The notes: a model not told the origin generated them from the sequence alone. 64,000 nt of DNA from Candidatus Binatia bacterium (GCA_951813575.1 OX638375.1:496001-560000); one strand, 5' to 3'. Numbered from the stretch's first letter, positions 19,379 through 28,873 are shown. Made by a program: numbers and translations.

Positions 19379-21662
19379 GCTCAAGGTCGTCGGCCATCCG
19401 GTCACCCGCGTCGACGTGGACGAGAAAGTCACCGGCACGGCCATCTACGGGTACGATCTGGTGCTGCCGGACATGCTGCACGGCAAGGTGCTGTTCAGCA
19501 CCCGGCCCCACGCGCGCATCGTCAGGATCGACCTGGAGAAGGCGCGCCGGCATCCGGGGGTGGTGTGCGCGATTTCCGGGGCCGACGTTCCCTGGACCCA
19601 TGGCGAATCCATCAAGGACAAGCCTTTCCTGGCCCAGGGCAAGGTACGCTACATCGGCGAGCCGGTGGCGGCGGTGGCCGCGGTGGATGAGGACACGGCC
19701 CAGGAGGCGCTGAAGCTCATCGAGGTGGAGTACGAGGACCTGCCCGCCTACTTTACGCCCGAGGAGGCCTGCCAGCCCGGCGCCGTGGCCATCCACGAGG
19801 AGTTCGAGAGCTATCGCAAGGCCCCCATCATCGTCGGCGCTCCCATGCCCAACGTGTGCGAGCATTTCAAGCTGCGCACCGGAGATACCGCCGAAGGGTT
19901 CCGGCAGTCGGACCTGGTGCTGGAGGAAAGCTACTACGTGCCGGTGATCCAGCACGCCGCCATGGAGCCCCATTCGGCCCACGCCCAGGTGGACCCCGAC
20001 ACCGGACAGGTCACCGTCTGGGTGGCCAACGACGCGCCGTTCCGGGCCTTGACCGAGGTGGCCGAGGCCCTGGGCCTGCCGCAGGAGAAGATCCGTCTCA
20101 TCAACCCGCTCCAGGGCGGCGGCTTCGGCTCCAAGGGCGGCCTCAAGCTGGAGCCCATCGCCATGGGGCTGGCGTTTCACACGAACGGGCGGCCGGTGCG
20201 GGTGAAGTTCAACCGCGAGGAGACCTTCATCTCCACGCTGGTGCGTCATGAAGCCACGGTTCACGTCAAGAGCGGCGTCAAGAACGACGGCACCCTGATG
20301 GCCCGGCACATGACCCTTTACTGGGGCGGCGGCGCCTACTCCGAGAAGAGCCCGACGGTGTGCATCCGGGGCAGTCTCCCCTCCCCCGGCCCCTACCGCA
20401 TCCCCCACGTCCACGTGGACGGTTACGCCGTGTACACCAACAAGCCGGTGGCCGGAGCCTTCCGCGGCTACGGCATCCCCCAGGGCGCCTGGGCCACCGA
20501 GCAGCACATGGACGAGCTGGCCCGCCGGCTGGCCATGGACCCGCTGGAGTTCCGGCTGAAGAACGTCTTCGTGGACGGCGACACGGCCTACTGGGGCGAG
20601 CAACTGCACAACGTGGGCCTCACCGAAACCCTGACCAAGGCGGCGGCAGCCATCGACTGGGACAAGCCAAAACCCGCAGGAGTCGGACGCGGGCTGGCAT
20701 GCATCTCCAAGCCCACCCGGTCGCCCACCACCTCCAACGCCGGCGTGCTGGTGGATACCAACGGCCAGATCACGGTGCTGGCCGGGACCGTGGAGATCGG
20801 ACAGGGATGCAACACGATCCTGTCACAGGTGGCGGCGGAAGAGCTGAAGGTGCCCATCGAACAGGTCCAGGTGGCGCCGCTGGACACCGACGTGATCCCG
20901 TTCGACGCCTCCACCACCTCCAGCCGCAGCACCTATCACATGGGCAACGCCGTGCGCGGGGCCGCCATCCACGCGCGCGAGCAGCTCCTGGAAATGGCCG
21001 GCCCCATGCTGGAGGGGAAAGAGGAAGAGCTGGTGGTGTCCGACGGCAAGGTCCACCTCAAGGGCCACGACGAGATCGCCCTGACCTTCGGCGAGATGAT
21101 CCGGCGCAAGCTGGGGGCCGACGCGGTGCTGCGGGGCGACGCCTCCTACACCTACGAGATCGGCAAGGACCTGGACCTGGAAACGGGGCACAGCGACCAC
21201 GCCTCGGCGTTCTACATGTACGCCACCCAGGCCGCGGAGGCTTCGGTGGACGAGGAGACCGGCCGGGTCCGGCTGCACCGGTTGTCCGCCGCCCACGACG
21301 TGGGCAAGGCCATCAACCCGCTCAACTGCGTGGCGCAGATCGAAGGCGGCGTGGCCCAGGGCATCGGCTCCGCGCTGCACGAGAACCTCGTCATCGACGA
21401 GAACGGCAAGGTGCGGAACCCCTCGTTCCTGGACTACCACCTGGTGACGTCGGTGGATCTGCCCGAGATCATTCCCATCATCGTCGAATGTGCCGAGCCG
21501 GAGGGACCCTACGGCGCCAAGGGGCTGGGCGAGCCGGGCCTGGCGCCTACCCCAGCGGCCATCGGCAACGCCGTGGCGGACGCCATCAAGTCGCGTATCC
21601 GCGAGCTTCCCCTGACCCCGGAGCGGGTGTTCTGGGCGCTGGAGGAGCGTGACGGAAAGTAG
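19371..21662 (+). CDS. Molybdenum hydroxylase molybdopterin-binding (large) subunit
   Basis: The 763-residue subunit has GGGFGSKGG near 245, the AFRGYGIPQG loop near 365, the EIGQGCNTI molybdopterin motif, STTSSRSTYH, and a C-terminal GLGEPG whose Glu is the expected base. The AFRGYG loop matches the xanthine dehydrogenase/4-hydroxybenzoyl-CoA reductase side of the family and not CO dehydrogenase form I. It is translationally coupled to the small subunit. With the cyclic amidohydrolase upstream and CobW downstream it forms one operon. Confidence 0.93.
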   Translation: MSELKVVGHPVTRVDVDEKVTGTAIYGYDLVLPDMLHGKVLFSTRPHARIVRIDLEKARRHPGVVCAISGADVPWTHGESIKDKPFLAQGKVRYIGEPVAAVAAVDEDTAQEALKLIEVEYEDLPAYFTPEEACQPGAVAIHEEFESYRKAPIIVGAPMPNVCEHFKLRTGDTAEGFRQSDLVLEESYYVPVIQHAAMEPHSAHAQVDPDTGQVTVWVANDAPFRALTEVAEALGLPQEKIRLINPLQGGGFGSKGGLKLEPIAMGLAFHTNGRPVRVKFNREETFISTLVRHEATVHVKSGVKNDGTLMARHMTLYWGGGAYSEKSPTVCIRGSLPSPGPYRIPHVHVDGYAVYTNKPVAGAFRGYGIPQGAWATEQHMDELARRLAMDPLEFRLKNVFVDGDTAYWGEQLHNVGLTETLTKAAAAIDWDKPKPAGVGRGLACISKPTRSPTTSNAGVLVDTNGQITVLAGTVEIGQGCNTILSQVAAEELKVPIEQVQVAPLDTDVIPFDASTTSSRSTYHMGNAVRGAAIHAREQLLEMAGPMLEGKEEELVVSDGKVHLKGHDEIALTFGEMIRRKLGADAVLRGDASYTYEIGKDLDLETGHSDHASAFYMYATQAAEASVDEETGRVRLHRLSAAHDVGKAINPLNCVAQIEGGVAQGIGSALHENLVIDENGKVRNPSFLDYHLVTSVDLPEIIPIIVECAEPEGPYGAKGLGEPGLAPTPAAIGNAVADAIKSRIRELPLTPERVFWALEERDGK

Positions 21663-21665
21663 GCC

Positions 21666-22904
21666 ATGACCAAGATACCCGTCGTCATCCTTACGGGCTT
21701 TCTTGGGGCCGGCAAGACCACGCTGCTGAACCGCATCCTCACCGCGCCTCACGGCCACCGCATTGCCGTGGTCGTCAACGAGTTCGGCGAGGTGGGCATC
21801 GACCACCATCTCATCGTCGCTTCGGACGAAGAGATCTTCCAGATGAACAACGGCTGCATCTGCTGCACGGTCCAGGGCGACCTGCTGCGGGTGTTGCTCC
21901 AGCTCTTGGAACGGCGCGACACCTTCGACTACCTGGTGGTGGAGACCTCGGGCCTGGCGGACCCCACGGTGATCGTGCAGACCCTGTTGCTGGACGAACG
22001 TATCCGCCTCGACTTCGAGCTTCAGGCGGTGGTGACGGTGGTGGACGGCATGCACATCGAACAGCAGCTCGCTGCCCAGCACGAGGCCCGGGAACAGATC
22101 GCCTGCGCGGACGCCATCCTGCTCAACAAGACCGACCTCGTCACGCCGGAAGAGGCCGACGACCTCGCCGTCAGGCTGGAGGAACTGAACCCCACCGCCC
22201 GGGTCACCCCCACCCGGAACGCGGACGTGGACATCGGCGAGCTGCTGGAGATGCGGGCCTTCGACCTGGAGGCCAAGCGCCGGGCGGTGGCCAACGGCCA
22301 TCACCACGAGCACCAACCCTCGGTCCAGACGGTTTCGTTCGTCCAGCCCGGGGACCTCAACAAGACCCGCCTGAGCCACTGGTTCCGCGGCGTGCTGGCC
22401 GAGAAAGGGGCCGACATCCTGCGCATGAAGGGCATCCTCAACATGCACGGCGACTCCCACCAGTTCGTGTTTCACGGAGTCCACAGCATGTTCGAGGGGC
22501 GTCTGGGACGCGAATGGGAGGAGGACGAGGAGCGCCTCAACCGGCTGGTGTTCATCGGCAGGGACCTGGACGGAGACGAACTGCAGAGCGGCCTCAAGAG
22601 GTGTCTGCGCTCGGAGGACGAGGCGGCGGCGGACGGCGAGCTGGATATCTACCGTGATGTGTCTTCGTTCACCCTGGATCAGATCCGCATCTGGGTGCGG
22701 CAAGCCCTGGAATTCCCGTCCAGGACCCCCATCACCATCAAGGAGGTCCCGTGCGTCAAGCCGGGGTGCCCTCCCATCGAGACCGCCATCATGGTTTTCC
22801 TGGAAAACGAGCCGCCGCGCTTCTACAAGATCCAGAAAACCATCAACGAGGTCAACTTCGACAGCGTCTACAACCTGATCGAGAACCCGATGCCGTGCTG
22901 CTAG
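21666..22904 (+). CDS. CobW/P47K-family GTPase with an extra C-terminal cysteine domain
   Basis: CobW-type GTPases are metallochaperones or metal sensors. The 412-residue protein has the P-loop GFLGAGKTT at 11-19, the metal-binding C64-x-C66-C67, a LNKTD guanine-binding motif near 153, a His-rich linker, and the CobW C-terminal domain. A further 55 residues or so follow the normal end and include CVKPGCPP and a terminal CC. I cannot name that extension. The gene starts 3 bases after the molybdenum hydroxylase stop, so a role in metal supply or maturation of that enzyme is likely but inferred. Confidence 0.88.
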   Translation: MTKIPVVILTGFLGAGKTTLLNRILTAPHGHRIAVVVNEFGEVGIDHHLIVASDEEIFQMNNGCICCTVQGDLLRVLLQLLERRDTFDYLVVETSGLADPTVIVQTLLLDERIRLDFELQAVVTVVDGMHIEQQLAAQHEAREQIACADAILLNKTDLVTPEEADDLAVRLEELNPTARVTPTRNADVDIGELLEMRAFDLEAKRRAVANGHHHEHQPSVQTVSFVQPGDLNKTRLSHWFRGVLAEKGADILRMKGILNMHGDSHQFVFHGVHSMFEGRLGREWEEDEERLNRLVFIGRDLDGDELQSGLKRCLRSEDEAAADGELDIYRDVSSFTLDQIRIWVRQALEFPSRTPITIKEVPCVKPGCPPIETAIMVFLENEPPRFYKIQKTINEVNFDSVYNLIENPMPCC

Positions 22905-22955
22905 CGGTTGTAACGCGCAGACCGCGCGCGCACGACCGCCCACCACCGGATAGCG

Positions 22956-23261
22956 TCATGCCGCGCCCGTCCGCTCCTGGAGCGCGCCCACGGCCTCGCG
23001 CAACGTGTTGACATCGCGGCGCACTTCGCGTACGTCCTCGCGCAATTCGGTGAGGCGCCCTTCCACGTCGGTGAAACGCCGGTCCATATCGGCGAAACGC
23101 CGGTCCACGTCGCCGAAACGCCGATCCATCTCTTCCCGCAACTCCCTGAAACGTCGGTCCATATCTTCCCGGAGGTGCTTGAACCCCGTCATCGATAGGG
23201 CGGACACCGCCACTCCCACGGTGACGACCGATACGATGATGCTGACGGTTTCCATATTCAT
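22956..23261 (-). CDS. Membrane-anchored coiled-coil protein
   Basis: The 101-residue protein has one N-terminal membrane segment (about 5-26) and a long coiled coil built on near-identical heptads of the type MDRRF-x-D. The repeats are visible at the DNA level at about 23060-23170. No enzymatic motif is seen. Such proteins are common as hypothetical genes; the function is unknown. Confidence 0.7.
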   Translation of the reverse strand: MNMETVSIIVSVVTVGVAVSALSMTGFKHLREDMDRRFRELREEMDRRFGDVDRRFADMDRRFTDVEGRLTELREDVREVRRDVNTLREAVGALQERTGAA

Positions 23262-23393
23262 TTACGCCCTCTTCTCGCCGATGACCTCAAGGAGTTCCGC
23301 GTCACATCCCTCCCATGCTTATCTATCGGCGCCGTGGCGTAAAACTTTAACGTATATTCCAGGAAAAGCGGAAATACCGCAAGCGGAAAGTCC

Positions 23394-24014
23394 CTACAAC
23401 TCCCGGCGGCCGTCCAGGGCTTCGCCGAGGGTGCCGGCGTCGGTGTACTCGATCTCTCCGCCCATGGGCAGGCCGCGGGCGATGCGGGAAATGCGGACGC
23501 CGAGGGGCTTGACCAGCTTGGCGAGGTAGAGCGCGGTGGCGTCTCCCGCCCGGGTGGCGTTGGTGGCGACGATGATCTCGGCGGGAGGATTGGCCCGGAT
23601 CCGGGTCATGAGCTCCTTGATCTTCAACGCCTCGGGTCCGACTCCGTTGAGGGGGAAGATGGCGCCGTGGAGCACGTGGTAGAGCCCCTTGTACTCCCCG
23701 GAACGCTCCACCGCCATGAGGTCCGACGGCTCCTCCACGACGCAGATGGTGTGGCCGTCCCGGCCGGGGTCGCGGCACACCTTGCACGGGGCGACCTCTT
23801 CCGTCCCCGGGGGTATCTCGCTCAGGCCGAAACACTCGGGGCAGAGCCCCATCTCCCGCTTGAGCCGCTCCATGCTTCCGGCCAGCGCCAGCACCGATTC
23901 CTTCCCGTCCTTCAACAGGTGAAAGGCCAGGCGCCCGGCGGTCTTCTCGCCGATGCCCGGAAGCTTCGAGAGCTCCTCGATGACCCGTGCCAGCGGCCCC
24001 GGATAGCCGGTCAT
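23394..24014 (-). CDS. recR: Recombination mediator protein RecR
   Basis: RecR works with RecO and RecF in loading RecA at gaps. The 206-residue protein has the N-terminal helix-hairpin-helix (LPGIGEKTAGRLAF), the CPEC/CKVC zinc finger near 58-80, and a Toprim domain with VVEEPSD. It overlaps ybaB by 4 bases and follows dnaX, the usual dnaX-ybaB-recR order. Confidence 0.97.
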   Translation of the reverse strand: MTGYPGPLARVIEELSKLPGIGEKTAGRLAFHLLKDGKESVLALAGSMERLKREMGLCPECFGLSEIPPGTEEVAPCKVCRDPGRDGHTICVVEEPSDLMAVERSGEYKGLYHVLHGAIFPLNGVGPEALKIKELMTRIRANPPAEIIVATNATRAGDATALYLAKLVKPLGVRISRIARGLPMGGEIEYTDAGTLGEALDGRREL

Positions 24015-24337
24015 GGCGTCAACCCGGGGATCTTGAATCCTCCGGTCAGCTTGCTCATTTCCTCCGAGGCCATGTCACGGGCGCGCCTGAGACCCTCGTT
24101 GACGGCCGCACGCACCAGGTCCTCCAGCATCTCCACCTCGTCGGGGTCGATGACGCTGGGGTCCACCTTGATGGAAGCAAGCACGAACTGGCCGTTGACG
24201 GTAACGCGGACCATGCCGCCGCCCGAGGTGGCTTCCACCGTCTTCCTGGCCAGCTCTTCCTGGATCTTGGCAAGCTTCGCCTGCATCTCCTGGGCCTGCT
24301 TCATGAGGCCGCCCATGCCGCCCAAACCCTCGCTCAT
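24011..24337 (-). CDS. YbaB/EbfC nucleoid-associated protein
   Basis: The 108-residue DNA-binding protein has the conserved Gly/Met-rich N-terminus, a central helix (MQAKLAKIQEELA) and the GGGMV/VTVNGQ strands of the family. Its position between dnaX and recR is the standard arrangement. It overlaps recR by four bases (ATGA). Confidence 0.96.
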   Translation of the reverse strand: MSEGLGGMGGLMKQAQEMQAKLAKIQEELARKTVEATSGGGMVRVTVNGQFVLASIKVDPSVIDPDEVEMLEDLVRAAVNEGLRRARDMASEEMSKLTGGFKIPGLTP

Positions 24338-24362
24338 GTCATCACTCCCTTCAGCGGGCCGG

Positions 24363-26066
24363 CTATTTCACCGTGCCTCCAAAAAGCTTCAACGCCTCGT
24401 CGACCATGTCCCCGGCCTCGTCCTCGGCCGCACCCTGCGGCTCCCCGGAGCCACCCTCCCCGTCTGCCGCGGCTACCACCTCCACGGCCATACTCCGCCT
24501 GAAGAACCGCTCGAGAAATCCCTCCAGCAGAGCCATGTTCTCCCTTTCCCGAACATGGCTCCTGTAGAGTCCGGCGAGCTGGAGCTTGAGACCGGATTCG
24601 GAGATCTCCAGCAGCCTGCCCTGACGAAGGTAAGAGGCCAGCACCCGCTGCTCGCCTTCGACGAAGCCCAGGAACCGGCCCCACTCGGCGGAACTCGGTT
24701 CCGGCGCCTCGGCCTCCTCCTGGGCCTTCGGCGCGGGAGTCGGCAGTTCCGCGGCCGCGGGTTCCGATTCCTCCTGGGGCTCCGGCGTGGCCTGCGTTGC
24801 CGGCTCCGCCTCCCGGACCGGTTCCGCCTCTTGAACCGCCCTACTCTCCCGGACCGGAGCCGCCCCCTCCAGCCGGCCCTCGAGCCGCCGCAACTCCTCG
24901 ATGGCCTCGGCGATGTTCACCGTGCGGGGCAGGGTCGCGACACGCACCAGCGACGCCTCCAGGTCGAACCGCGGATAGGGCGAACGCGCCACGATCTCGT
25001 CACCCTGGACGATGAACCGATAGTAGCCGATGAAAGTCTCGGGATCGACCGGCGCGGCCTGGTCGCGCAGCAGCGAGACCTCCTCGCCGGTCAGGTCCAT
25101 GAGCCGCCGGGAACCGCTCTCGATCCCGGCGCCGGACCCCGCGCCCACGCCCTCCGCTATCAGGCGCACCACCATCAGGTTGCGGAAGTGCTCCACCAGT
25201 TCGCGGGAAAGCGCCGCCAGGTCCACGCCGTGAGATGCCACCTCGGCCACCAGCCGGAGACACTCCGCGGCTTCGCCCGCGATCACGGCCGAGGAGATCT
25301 CGTAGAGCACCCGGCGCTCGGCCACGCCGAGGATGTCCCGCAGGAGCGGCTCGTCCACGGCGCCACCCTCCGCCCCGGGATCCGCGAAGGAAAGCACCTG
25401 CTCCAGCAACGACTGGGCGTCGCGCATGCTGCCCTGGGCGGCGCGGCTGATGAGCGTGAGGGCGCCGTCGGTGATGTTCAACCCCTCCGTCTCCGCAATC
25501 CGCCGCAGCCGCTCGTGGATGTCGTGGACCCCGATGCGGCGGAAATCGAAGCGCTGGCAGCGGGACAGGATGGTCTCCGGGAGGCGGTGGACTTCGGTGG
25601 TGGCGAGGATGAACTTGGCGAACGGCGGCGGCTCCTCCAGGGTCTTCAGCAGCGCGTTGAAGGCGTCCCGGGTGACCTGGTGGACCTCGTCGATGATGTA
25701 GACCTTGAAGCGCGCCGCGGCGGGCTGGTAGCGCACGTTCTCGATGATCTGCCGGACCTCGTCGATGCCCCGGTTGGAGGCGCCGTCGATCTCGTACACG
25801 TCGATGGAACGGGCGTCGTTGATCTCCTGGCAGCGCGGGCACTCGTTGCAGGGCGCGGGCGTGGGTCCGTCCACGCAGTTCAGGGCCTTGGCCAGAATGC
25901 GGGCGGCGCTGGTCTTCCCCACGCCGCGGACCCCCGTGAACAGGTAGCAATGGGCGATACGGCCGCTCTGGATGGCGTTGGTGAGGACACGGGCGATGTG
26001 CTGCTGCCCCACCATGTCGGTGAAGCTCTGGGGACGCCACTTACGGGCCAGAACGAGGTACGACAT
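24363..26066 (-). CDS. dnaX: DNA polymerase III gamma/tau subunit
   Basis: DnaX is the clamp-loader motor. The 567-residue protein has Walker A GVRGVGKTS at 45-53, a four-cysteine zinc module (C64, C73, C76, C79), Walker B IIDEVH near 127 and sensor 1 in LATTE. The C-terminal 180 residues are an acidic, proline-rich tau-like tail. I saw no obvious slippery A-run for a gamma frameshift. ybaB and recR follow. Confidence 0.96.
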   Translation of the reverse strand: MSYLVLARKWRPQSFTDMVGQQHIARVLTNAIQSGRIAHCYLFTGVRGVGKTSAARILAKALNCVDGPTPAPCNECPRCQEINDARSIDVYEIDGASNRGIDEVRQIIENVRYQPAAARFKVYIIDEVHQVTRDAFNALLKTLEEPPPFAKFILATTEVHRLPETILSRCQRFDFRRIGVHDIHERLRRIAETEGLNITDGALTLISRAAQGSMRDAQSLLEQVLSFADPGAEGGAVDEPLLRDILGVAERRVLYEISSAVIAGEAAECLRLVAEVASHGVDLAALSRELVEHFRNLMVVRLIAEGVGAGSGAGIESGSRRLMDLTGEEVSLLRDQAAPVDPETFIGYYRFIVQGDEIVARSPYPRFDLEASLVRVATLPRTVNIAEAIEELRRLEGRLEGAAPVRESRAVQEAEPVREAEPATQATPEPQEESEPAAAELPTPAPKAQEEAEAPEPSSAEWGRFLGFVEGEQRVLASYLRQGRLLEISESGLKLQLAGLYRSHVRERENMALLEGFLERFFRRSMAVEVVAAADGEGGSGEPQGAAEDEAGDMVDEALKLFGGTVK

Positions 26067-26157
26067 GACGTTAAGGGCCGCCTCCGTGCGTCTCCGGCAG
26101 GCTTCGAGCCGTTATCAGGAACTCATCCCGCCGCGAGGTCGCATCGAGAGCCGCTAC

Positions 26158-26299
26158 GTGGCGGGATGCTCATTGCCGACAGCCAGGCTTCCCCGTGGCA
26201 CAGGGGCGGTCCGCTACCGCTGCTTCCTTCCGGACCTGACGGGGTTTGCGGGACCCACTTGCACGGGACCCGACTGCCAGCAATCAACATCCCGGCCAC
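26158..26299 (-). ncRNA. ffs: Bacterial SRP RNA (4.5S type) with an extended helix
   Basis: The minus strand carries TCCGGAAGGAAGCAGC, the SRP54/Ffh-binding apical loop, at about 26220-26236. Flanking segments GGTCCCGC and GCGGACC close the apical stem. Further out, the segment at 26275-26299 pairs over about 25 positions, with G-U pairs, with 26158-26185, so the hairpin is near 140 nt rather than the 100-115 nt common in Gram-negatives. No Alu domain is evident. The ends are inferred from pairing. The gene is just upstream of dnaX, in the same orientation. Confidence 0.88.
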
Positions 26300-26397
26300 T
26301 GCCCATGTTCAAAGGGCGGGGACCTGTGTGTAACAAATTTTCTAGGCTACAACCAGCAGATCGAGCGATGTTCCCACCAAGAATTGAATACACGGCT

Positions 26398-26790
26398 TCA
26401 GAGGCTGATGCCTTCGCTCCTCAGATGGCCTAGTACCGCGTCCACAAACTTGTCCGCCTGTTCGAGTCGCCTCTCAGCTTCCTCACGGTCGGGAAACACG
26501 CCGCCATAGTCGCCCGCGCCGCGAGAATTGAAGGCCGCCTGAAGGGCTGTTTGGTACTCAAGAGAGAACGTCCCTGTCTTCACCAGATATTGGCCAAACG
26601 CGGCGATCACCCCAGCATGTTTGGACCGCTTGATCCCTTGGGCAAGCAACGCCGCGCTGCCCGCATAGAACATCGCGAAGTACGCCCTCGACACGGCGAA
26701 ATCATGGTCGCCATCGTCGAGAATGTTCCTGGCGCTACGCAGGCTCCGGCGCGCCCGGTCCATGAGCGAGGCAATCTCGGCATCGCTCAC
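26398..26790 (-). CDS. HEPN-domain protein (partner of MNT nucleotidyltransferase)
   Basis: The 130-residue helical protein resembles the HEPN family: SRAYFAMFYAG near residue 34-44 and a later KRSKHAGVIAAF segment. HEPN proteins paired with minimal nucleotidyltransferases are toxins or their regulated partners. The RX4HXY RNase motif of HepT is not visible, so RNase activity is uncertain. The ATG overlaps the MNT stop by four bases. Confidence 0.8.
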   Translation of the reverse strand: MSDAEIASLMDRARRSLRSARNILDDGDHDFAVSRAYFAMFYAGSAALLAQGIKRSKHAGVIAAFGQYLVKTGTFSLEYQTALQAAFNSRGAGDYGGVFPDREEAERRLEQADKFVDAVLGHLRSEGISL

Positions 26791-27128
26791 AGCCGGATTC
26801 CCTCTTCCTCGATAGCCTCCAGGAATACGAAACCCTGGTGTCGGCGTAAGAACGCCTCGTCAGCTACCATGAGCGCTACAAGGATACCGGACTCGAGCGT
26901 GATGTCACAGGCTATCGCGAGGGCCACCTCCCCCAACTCTTTCTCTGGAACGTCCCGGTTGACCGCGACGAACAGGTCCAGGTCGGATTCCTCGTCGGCG
27001 TCCCCCCGAGCCCGGGAGCCATAGAAGGTAACCTGGAAGCATTGCCGATCAAAAACGGCCTCCAGCCTTCTCGCGAACTCTTTGGCAAGGGCAAGGTCGG
27101 AATCACGTATGGAAAGCGGAACCGTCAT
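26787..27128 (-). CDS. Minimal nucleotidyltransferase (MNT-type antitoxin)
   Basis: The 113-residue protein has the polymerase-beta-like signature GSRARGDADEESDLDL, with G37-S38 and metal ligands D49 and D51. A later acidic residue in CDITLE may be the third ligand. MntA-type proteins adenylylate and silence their HEPN partner. The ATG is chosen because GGAG lies 9 bases upstream and an earlier in-frame ATG adds only non-conserved residues. It is the first gene of the pair. Confidence 0.82.
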   Translation of the reverse strand: MTVPLSIRDSDLALAKEFARRLEAVFDRQCFQVTFYGSRARGDADEESDLDLFVAVNRDVPEKELGEVALAIACDITLESGILVALMVADEAFLRRHQGFVFLEAIEEEGIRL

Positions 27129-27510
27129 CGGGATGCGCTCCAATTCGCCCCCTGACAGCGTGTAGCTAAACAACAACCCGTTAAGAGAGTTAAATCTAAG
27201 CGTATCACGGCCATCATAACTCCCTGAAAAGGCAAAGAACTACTGCCTCCCACAACACTTACTTGCCGCCCTGTTGCCGGCGGAAACCGACCGGCAAAGA
27301 CGATGGTTTTGGTCAAAACTCTCGGCCAATTTCAGATACCGCTTCCTGGTCGGCGAGGGTCCAACCTGTTACGGAACCGGATTCGGATGCCACTTGAATC
27401 CATGTTTCAGTGACGGGTTCGCCAACAAGTTCAAGAGGCCGGTTAGAGCCCAGCCAAGGCGAGTACTCAACCTCCAGGACAAGACCCTGCCAACGGATGA
27501 AGCTAGAACC
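27129..27510. other. Intergenic region, nothing recognised
   Basis: These 382 bases lie between the MNT/HEPN pair and the 3' end of the split HNH gene. They are less GC-rich than the core genes. Short open frames on both strands show no domain, and I see no RNA gene. Confidence 0.5.
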
Positions 27511-28115
27511 TTAAGCTCGGTATTGAAGGTACTCCAACTGATCGTTCGCCTCAAGCTTGAGCGTTATTAACTCACCCCCATCAGTGTAGTAGTTGGCCGA
27601 TGACACATAATCGGTCTGTCCCAGGTTGCGACCGGTTAACGTGTAGTCCTCGTGTACAACGACACGTCCAGGGCGTAGGGTACGGTATCTGAAACCGGAG
27701 AATAAAATACGCAAGTCTTGTACACCCGACCAGTACCCAACCACAGGGGCGTCATGATTGGGACGTGCGCGCAGCCCGAGACGGTTGCGCTTGGCCTCGA
27801 AGACTGGAATACCCTCTTCGGGCCAGAACTCTGATTCGAAGGGTCTCATCTCTGGTTGCAGCAAGGCCTCGCCACCAGATGGTACACGGCGGTATTGTCC
27901 CTCGAACGTCACATTCATCCCGAACAGGTTTGCAGCAAGAGGCTTCTGAGTCGCACTCAAGCCTGAACTAGTAAGTGCCATAGACAGTTCGTAGTCCTGA
28001 TCGGTGAGCACTAGGTAGTCGCCCTTGAGCACCGCAGCGGCGTCCAAACTTCCGTCATGCGGAGCCTCCGAAGTTTGCATACCCCAGAATGCAAGCCCAC
28101 TAGGGCCTGTTAACA

Positions 28116-28873
28116 CTATCGTAAGGCCTCGATGATGAGTGAGAAGTGTATGAAGCCGAGGAAGATCACGTCGAGCTTCTCGAAGCGGGAGAAGATACGC
28201 CGGAATCCCTTCAGACGACGAAACAACCTCTCGATTTCATTACGTCGCTTGTACATGTGGCGATCATACACCCATGGGTCGAGTCGCGTCGATAACGGCG
28301 GCACCACGGGAGTGAACCCTAGAGCCAGAGCCAACTGGCGTGTCTCGTTACCTTCGTACGCTCGGTCCATGATCAGTGAGGGACTGTCATGCTGCTGGCC
28401 AAGGCGATTCAGCAGCTTCCGTCCTTCTGGGGCGTCGTGGGCCTGTCCAGGGGAGAGAGAGAAGGTGATGGCCGTTCGAGCATCCGCGGCAACCATATGA
28501 ATCTTGGTGGTCCAGCCTCCTCGGGATTTGCCGATGGCTTGGGGGCCGTTTTTTTTAGCGCCCCCGTCCCGTCGGGATGGACCTTGACGATGGTGCTGTC
28601 TATCGACACTGCCTCGATCTTGATGCGCACCATCTGCTCCCTTTGGAGTTGCTCGAAGACCTGGTCCAGCACCCCGTTCTTCGACCAGCGATTCATCCGA
28701 GTGTAAATCGTGTGCCAATTGCCGAACCGAGCCGGCAACCCGCGCCACTTGCAACCGTGCTCCGCCACATACAAGATAGCGTTGAGCACCTGCCGGTTCG
28801 AAAGGCTGACATTGCCACGCTGCACCGGGAGGTGCCCTGCTATGCGCTCATATTGGGCTTCCGTTAATTCCAT
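28116..28873 (-). CDS. IS5-family DDE transposase, two frames joined by -1 frameshifting
   Basis: The first frame starts at ATG 28873 and carries the first catalytic aspartate in VSIDSTIV. The second frame carries the second aspartate in LIMDRAYEG and the glutamate in RRNEIERLF, and ends in the inverted repeat at 28116. The frames overlap around an A8 run. A -1 shift there joins ...GGAL/GGAKKN into a full DDE transposase of about 250 residues. Both parts look intact. Confidence 0.88.
28549..28556 (-). other. A8 slippery site for transposase -1 frameshift
   Basis: On the minus strand eight consecutive A residues follow GGCGCT. A shift of -1 moves the ribosome from the first transposase frame into the second, as known for IS427-group elements. 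Confidence 0.7.

Noticed and set aside
26158..26299. tmRNA or 6S RNA
   Set aside because: The conserved SRP apical loop identifies it as SRP RNA; no tRNA-like domain is present.
27274..27570. A 98-codon plus-strand gene
   Set aside because: It has no domain and runs into the 3' end of the HNH gene on the other strand.
28549..28556. The A8 run as an assembly error that broke the transposase
   Set aside because: The two-frame layout with an A-run in the overlap is normal for this IS group, and both frames are otherwise intact.
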